Assembly: GCA_963976815.1 (NCBI GenBank)
Contig: CAXBLU010000002.1
Span: forward strand, 186,001-250,000
Origin: JAHRVQ01 sp963976815
Lineage (GTDB): Bacteria; Pseudomonadota; Gammaproteobacteria; Pseudomonadales; Azotimanducaceae
Reading direction: 5' to 3'
Length of the DNA stretch: 64,000 bases
The notes under the pieces are model-generated. The model was not told where the DNA came from and did not search any database. It saw only the letters and a list, made by a program, of their open reading frames with translations. Both the position numbers and the translations under genes were made by a program. This document shows, in pieces, positions 60,558 to 64,000 of this stretch (position 1 is its first letter; every line of letters starts with the position of its first letter).

Positions 60558-61870
60558 CTTTTCTTCCGTGTGACCTTAACTGGCATATGGGTGTAACCAT
60601 TGACGAATGACGAGAAGGTCCGTTCAGGTTCGGCTTGTACTTCGATTTTTTCAAAGCGGGTCAGGATCTCTTCCCACAAAATTCGAAGCTGCAGTTCCGC
60701 AAGGCGATTGCCCATACAGCGATGGATACCAAAACCGAATGATAAATGCTGCCGCGCATTGGGCCTTTCAATGTCGAGTGCGTCTGCATTTTCGAACACG
60801 TCAGCGTCACGATTACCCGAGGCGTACCACATCAAAACCTGATCGCCCTGTTTGATTTGTTTGCCACCAACCTCACAATCGTTATTGGCGGTCCTGCGCA
60901 TATAGGCAAGTGGTGTTTGCCAACGGATCAACTCTGCTACCATTTTTGGAATGAGCTGTGGATTGGCGATGAGCTTGTCATATTGTTCAGGGAATTTGTT
61001 CAGGGCGTAGACGCTGCCCGTCATGCTGTTTCGTGTTGTGTCGTTGCCGCCGACAATTAGCAGCAGCAGGTTGCCGAGATAGTTCATCGGAGACATATCT
61101 TTGGTGTCTTTGCCGTGGGCCAGCATGGACACAAGATCGCTGCCTGGGTTTTTCAGTCGATCCTCTCGCAAGCGGGTGAAATATTCCAGGCATTCGAGTA
61201 GCTCAGCCCTGCGTTCGTCTTCCGATTCAATGATGCCGCCGGGTTGGGGAATGGCGAAGGTGACGTCGGACCAACGGGTCAGCTTGCGGCGATCCTCAAA
61301 AGGAAAGTCAAATAAGGTGGCGAGCATCATGGTAGTGAGTTCGATTGACACCGTATCAACCCAGTCAAATGTCTCGCCCTCAGGTAGCGAATCTAAAATG
61401 GTGCAGGTCCGTTCTCGAATCAGGGGTTCCATTTCGACCAGATTGCCCGGGGCAACTGCACCGGTGACGGTCTTGCGCTGGACATCGTGTACCGGTGGGT
61501 CCTGGGCAATAAAAGTCGTAATACCCAGTGCACCTTCGGGGAGTTCTGCATCAATCGGGAGGCCAAGGGTGATACCGTGGGCAGAGCTGAAGTTCTGCCA
61601 GTCGGAATCGACCTTCTTGATGTCTTCATATTTGGTAAGTGACCAGAACCGGCCGGCGGTTTCGACTTCATTAAAGTGGACCGGGTCTTCGGCTCTCAGG
61701 CGTTCAAAATACTCCAGCCATTTGTGCTCGCTAAACAGTCTGGCGTTCACGGGCTGAATGTCTTCTAGTGGAATATCGTAAGCCGAAGGAATCTCAGTCA
61801 CTTCTTCGGTCGTCTCTTCGGTCGTCTCTTCAGTCGATAAATTTTTGTTGTTGGATTCAGCTTCGCTCAT
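60554..61870 (-). CDS. Cytochrome P450, CYP153 type (third of three)
   Basis: A 438-residue P450 very like the protein at 26450. It has LLLIVGGNDTTRNSMTGS in the I-helix, ELIRWQTPLAYMRRT in the K-helix, and haem ligand Cys385 in FGFGIHRCMGNRLAELQLR. Residues 13-27 contain TEETTEETTEEVTE, a low-complexity repeat absent from the other two. Terminal hydroxylation of aliphatics is expected from the family. The gene is convergent with tetR and divergent from the acyl-CoA dehydrogenase, so it may feed oxidised products into that pathway. No ferredoxin is alongside. Confidence 0.9.
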   Translation of the reverse strand: MSEAESNNKNLSTEETTEETTEEVTEIPSAYDIPLEDIQPVNARLFSEHKWLEYFERLRAEDPVHFNEVETAGRFWSLTKYEDIKKVDSDWQNFSSAHGITLGLPIDAELPEGALGITTFIAQDPPVHDVQRKTVTGAVAPGNLVEMEPLIRERTCTILDSLPEGETFDWVDTVSIELTTMMLATLFDFPFEDRRKLTRWSDVTFAIPQPGGIIESEDERRAELLECLEYFTRLREDRLKNPGSDLVSMLAHGKDTKDMSPMNYLGNLLLLIVGGNDTTRNSMTGSVYALNKFPEQYDKLIANPQLIPKMVAELIRWQTPLAYMRRTANNDCEVGGKQIKQGDQVLMWYASGNRDADVFENADALDIERPNARQHLSFGFGIHRCMGNRLAELQLRILWEEILTRFEKIEVQAEPERTFSSFVNGYTHMPVKVTRKKS

Positions 61871-62034
61871 CTATTTGGCCTCTTACCTATTGTCTGCTGC
61901 TGCGGATTGTACCGCTTTAGAACTAGTCTAGCATCTGCCGTACTATCCCGTCGGACGACTGCATGATAGGTTTGGAAATGAGCGCTACACACCGCGCTAA
62001 CTGAGAACAAAAGCCAACAAGGTGAGCCAGTCGA

Positions 62035-63270
62035 ATGAGTTATGAACTACAACCCAAGACAGAAGCCGGTAAAAAATTTGTAACAGCTGCAATGGGCGTG
62101 ACCCAGCAACTTCGAGACAATGCTGGGGAGTCAGATCGATCAGGCGAAGTTCCGGCGGCGAGCTTTGATGAAGTGCGCAGGGCCGGAATCAGCGGTGCAT
62201 TCCTTCCCGAAGAGTGTGGTGGCTTCGGTATGACTTCAATTCACGACTGGATGGTTGGTATGTCTAGACTTGGCCGGGGAGATGGCTCCGTTGCCATTGC
62301 CATGAATATGCATCTTGCGGTGAGTCGAGGTCTTGCGGGAGCCTGGCGAGGGGGGATGGCATCGAATAATAAACCCATGACCGATCAGCTTGGCCAACAG
62401 TTCGATCAGATTCTCGCCGGGACCATGCATATTTGCGCTACAGCAACCGAGCCCGGGAGTGATAACTTGCATCCCTTTACCGAAGCGACAAAGGTTGAAG
62501 AGGGGTGGTTGATCAATGGGCTCAAAATATTTGTCACCGGGTCACCTATTGCATCTCACATTGCGATGAACCTACGAGTGCAAAGTAGCGAGGGCGATAC
62601 AATCAGTTCAACCATTCTGCCGATTGAGACCAAAGGTGTTGTACCACTCGATGATTGGCAGGCAATGGGAATGAGAGGTTCTGGAAGTCAGTCGATTAAG
62701 TTCGATAATGTGTTGGTGCCGAACCATGCCGTAAATCCGGTTGGTCCCTGGGGAAGATGGAGCGCCAATATGTTAATGAATCGGAACCTCGGCAATTTGC
62801 CGCTTCTCGGTGTGTTTCTCGGTATTGCTGAGCATGCCTATGAGTTGGCTATTGCCTCGGCGACCGGTACTCAAAAAAAGGCTAAGCCACCCAGTGCAGA
62901 GCTACCGGGTATTCAACATATGATAGGTGAAATGGAAGTGTTGTTGGCGACGGCCCGGGCGATGGTTGGTCAGATGGGAAGTATTGCAGATGACTTTGTT
63001 AGGGAGTTTGAGGGGCAAAAGATTCCCTTTGAGCGGGCCCATGAACTGCTAAAAGATCATCAAAGTATGAAGTGGGTGGTGAATAGAAACGCCATAGAAA
63101 TTGTCAATCGCGCTATGGATATTGTTGGCGGCGGTGGCTTTATGGATAAGCACCCGCTCTCCAGGCTTTATCGGGATGTCCGGGCTGGGCCATTTATGCA
63201 GCCTTACTCGCCGACTGAGGCCCGGGCTTATATCGGTAAAGTCGCATTAGGTATATACCCGAAAGCCTAG
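62035..63270 (+). CDS. Acyl-CoA dehydrogenase family protein
   Basis: A 411-residue flavoprotein. FLPEECGGFGMTSIHDWM and ICATATEPGSDNLHPFTEATKVEEGWLINGLKIFVTGSPIASH cover the FAD- and substrate-binding regions, and IVNRAMDIVGGGGFMDKHPLSRLYRDVRAGPFMQPYSPTEA is the conserved C-terminal block. The usual catalytic Glu position cannot be fixed without an alignment; this subgroup includes oxidases and monooxygenases as well as dehydrogenases. An acyl-CoA ligase gene follows 148 bases later, consistent with a catabolic cluster. Confidence 0.88.
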   Translation: MSYELQPKTEAGKKFVTAAMGVTQQLRDNAGESDRSGEVPAASFDEVRRAGISGAFLPEECGGFGMTSIHDWMVGMSRLGRGDGSVAIAMNMHLAVSRGLAGAWRGGMASNNKPMTDQLGQQFDQILAGTMHICATATEPGSDNLHPFTEATKVEEGWLINGLKIFVTGSPIASHIAMNLRVQSSEGDTISSTILPIETKGVVPLDDWQAMGMRGSGSQSIKFDNVLVPNHAVNPVGPWGRWSANMLMNRNLGNLPLLGVFLGIAEHAYELAIASATGTQKKAKPPSAELPGIQHMIGEMEVLLATARAMVGQMGSIADDFVREFEGQKIPFERAHELLKDHQSMKWVVNRNAIEIVNRAMDIVGGGGFMDKHPLSRLYRDVRAGPFMQPYSPTEARAYIGKVALGIYPKA

Positions 63271-63418
63271 AGAGGTTAACTTCGGAGACTCAGAGGGTTC
63301 CGCTTAAACGTGAATTCCACAACTGCACTTCCAAGGGCGTAAATAGTAATGAGTCATCAATTACGCGACAACTGATCAACACTCTAAAAAGCAAAAACAA
63401 TAAAAAGTGAGAAATATT

Positions 63419-64000
63419 ATGGCTGTAAAACATTTTGACTGGACCCAATATCAGGCAGATATCCGCCCAGAAAAGGTCGCAATTATCGATCTTGATACCG
63501 GGCGCTCACTGACTTATCAATCTTTAGATAACAGGGCGAGTGCCCTGGCGGCGGGATTTCAAGCTAAAGGTATTGCGAAGGGCGATCGTGTTGCGTTGTT
63601 AATGCCTAATTGTCCCGAGTTTTTCGAGATTCAATTTGCTTGCGCTAAGGTTGGCGCCATTTGTCTCCCCTTAAATTGGCGGTTAACAGAAGCTGAACTC
63701 GAATACATACTGAATGACTCAACGCCGTCAGTTTTGATTTTTGACGGGTCCTTCGGCACAACGGCATCGTCACTGCTTTCACTGTGTAACATCAAACATG
63801 GATTGGAGCTGAGCCAGGACAATGCAACCTCACCGTACGAGGTACTGCTTGCAGGTGCTGGTGAATTGAAACCAGTGGAGTGTACCCATGACGATGTGTC
63901 GATGATTATGTACACCTCAGGTACAACTGGGCATCCAAAGGGTGCGCTGATCACCTTCGGTATGACATTTTATAATTGTGTAAATCTAGGCATTCCTTCG
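63419..64000 (+). CDS. AMP-binding acyl-CoA synthetase, 3' end beyond window
   Basis: An ATG at 63419 opens a frame that runs to the window edge (194 codons). It begins MAVKHFDWTQYQADIRPEKV and continues ALAAGFQAKGIAKGDRVALLMPNCPEF, CAKVGAICLPLNWRLTEAEL and MIMYTSGTTGHPKGALI, the last being the adenylate-forming P-loop. It is therefore the N-terminal third of a medium- or long-chain acyl-CoA ligase. It lies directly downstream of the acyl-CoA dehydrogenase and is probably in the same unit. No C-terminal motif can be judged. Confidence 0.9.
   Translation, partial: MAVKHFDWTQYQADIRPEKVAIIDLDTGRSLTYQSLDNRASALAAGFQAKGIAKGDRVALLMPNCPEFFEIQFACAKVGAICLPLNWRLTEAELEYILNDSTPSVLIFDGSFGTTASSLLSLCNIKHGLELSQDNATSPYEVLLAGAGELKPVECTHDDVSMIMYTSGTTGHPKGALITFGMTFYNCVNLGIPS

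Noticed and set aside
61101..61757. 218-residue plus-strand open frame
   Set aside because: It is fully antisense to the third CYP153-type gene, low-complexity and serine-rich, with no recognisable domain or ribosome-binding site.
1..64000. Prophage, integrase or insertion sequence
   Set aside because: No transposase, integrase, capsid or tail gene and no terminal duplication were recognised; only a REP-like palindrome hints at mobility.

Overview
This window reads as chromosomal DNA from a free-living, probably marine, gammaproteobacterium. The lineage is inferred from the kinds of genes present: DbpA, CreD, a VF530-type and a TIGR02647-type small protein, SoxR, a wax ester synthase, and several P450s of the alkane-hydroxylase type. 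No rRNA or tRNA gene, CRISPR array, prophage or intact insertion sequence was recognised. The species cannot be named from this sequence.

Layout. 1-8.7 kb: catabolic enzymes (methyltransferase, alpha/beta hydrolase, two aldo/keto reductases, PhyH dioxygenase), small conserved proteins, a decayed RidA relic, an endonuclease/phosphatase-family protein, and glutaminase behind a short leader ORF. 8.8-15.5 kb: the most distinctive block. It holds a BigR/SqrR-like persulfide-sensing repressor, a 31-residue ORF, a persulfide dioxygenase, a thioredoxin-fold protein with an in-frame UGA that I read as selenocysteine, and, convergent to it, a fusion of a truncated haemoglobin to an MddA-like methanethiol S-methyltransferase. 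Divergent from the fusion is a large membrane-bound winged-helix/TPR regulator. 15.5-26.4 kb: secreted and hypothetical proteins, a VOC protein and soxR facing each other across a near-perfect SoxR box, a GH172-like protein, Fe-type alcohol dehydrogenase, CreD, YjdM and a GPH-type permease. 26.4-41.1 kb: two CYP153-type P450s, a hybrid sensor kinase abutting a Cys-rich lipoprotein, DbpA, a beta-lactamase-fold hydrolase, a second PhyH protein, an ABC exporter and a different P450. 41.4-50.9 kb: TauD-like dioxygenase, an orphan LanC-like protein with a CCG motif, MFS exporter, CaiB/BaiF transferase, a Bax-like lipoprotein, and WS/DGAT with GNAT. 51-64 kb: porin plus PstS-like protein, MarR-carotenoid oxygenase-FATP-type ligase, a short MutS-like ATPase, a three-gene overlapping set (small membrane protein, desaturase/hydroxylase, TetR), a third CYP153, an acyl-CoA dehydrogenase and the start of an acyl-CoA ligase.

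How it may work together. P450s, alcohol dehydrogenase, ligases, acyl-CoA dehydrogenase, CaiB transferase and WS/DGAT fit terminal oxidation of aliphatic or terpenoid substrates, CoA activation, beta-oxidation and storage as wax ester. The 8.8-12.5 kb block fits sensing and disposal of reactive sulfur (persulfide oxidation, thiol methylation) with haem and selenium chemistry. That linkage is inferred from adjacency.

The window also carries many short tandem repeats (10-, 14-, 14-, 15-, 18- and 21-bp periods), mostly at gene ends or in secreted protein N-termini, a REP-like palindrome, and several long palindromes placed at start codons or between genes.
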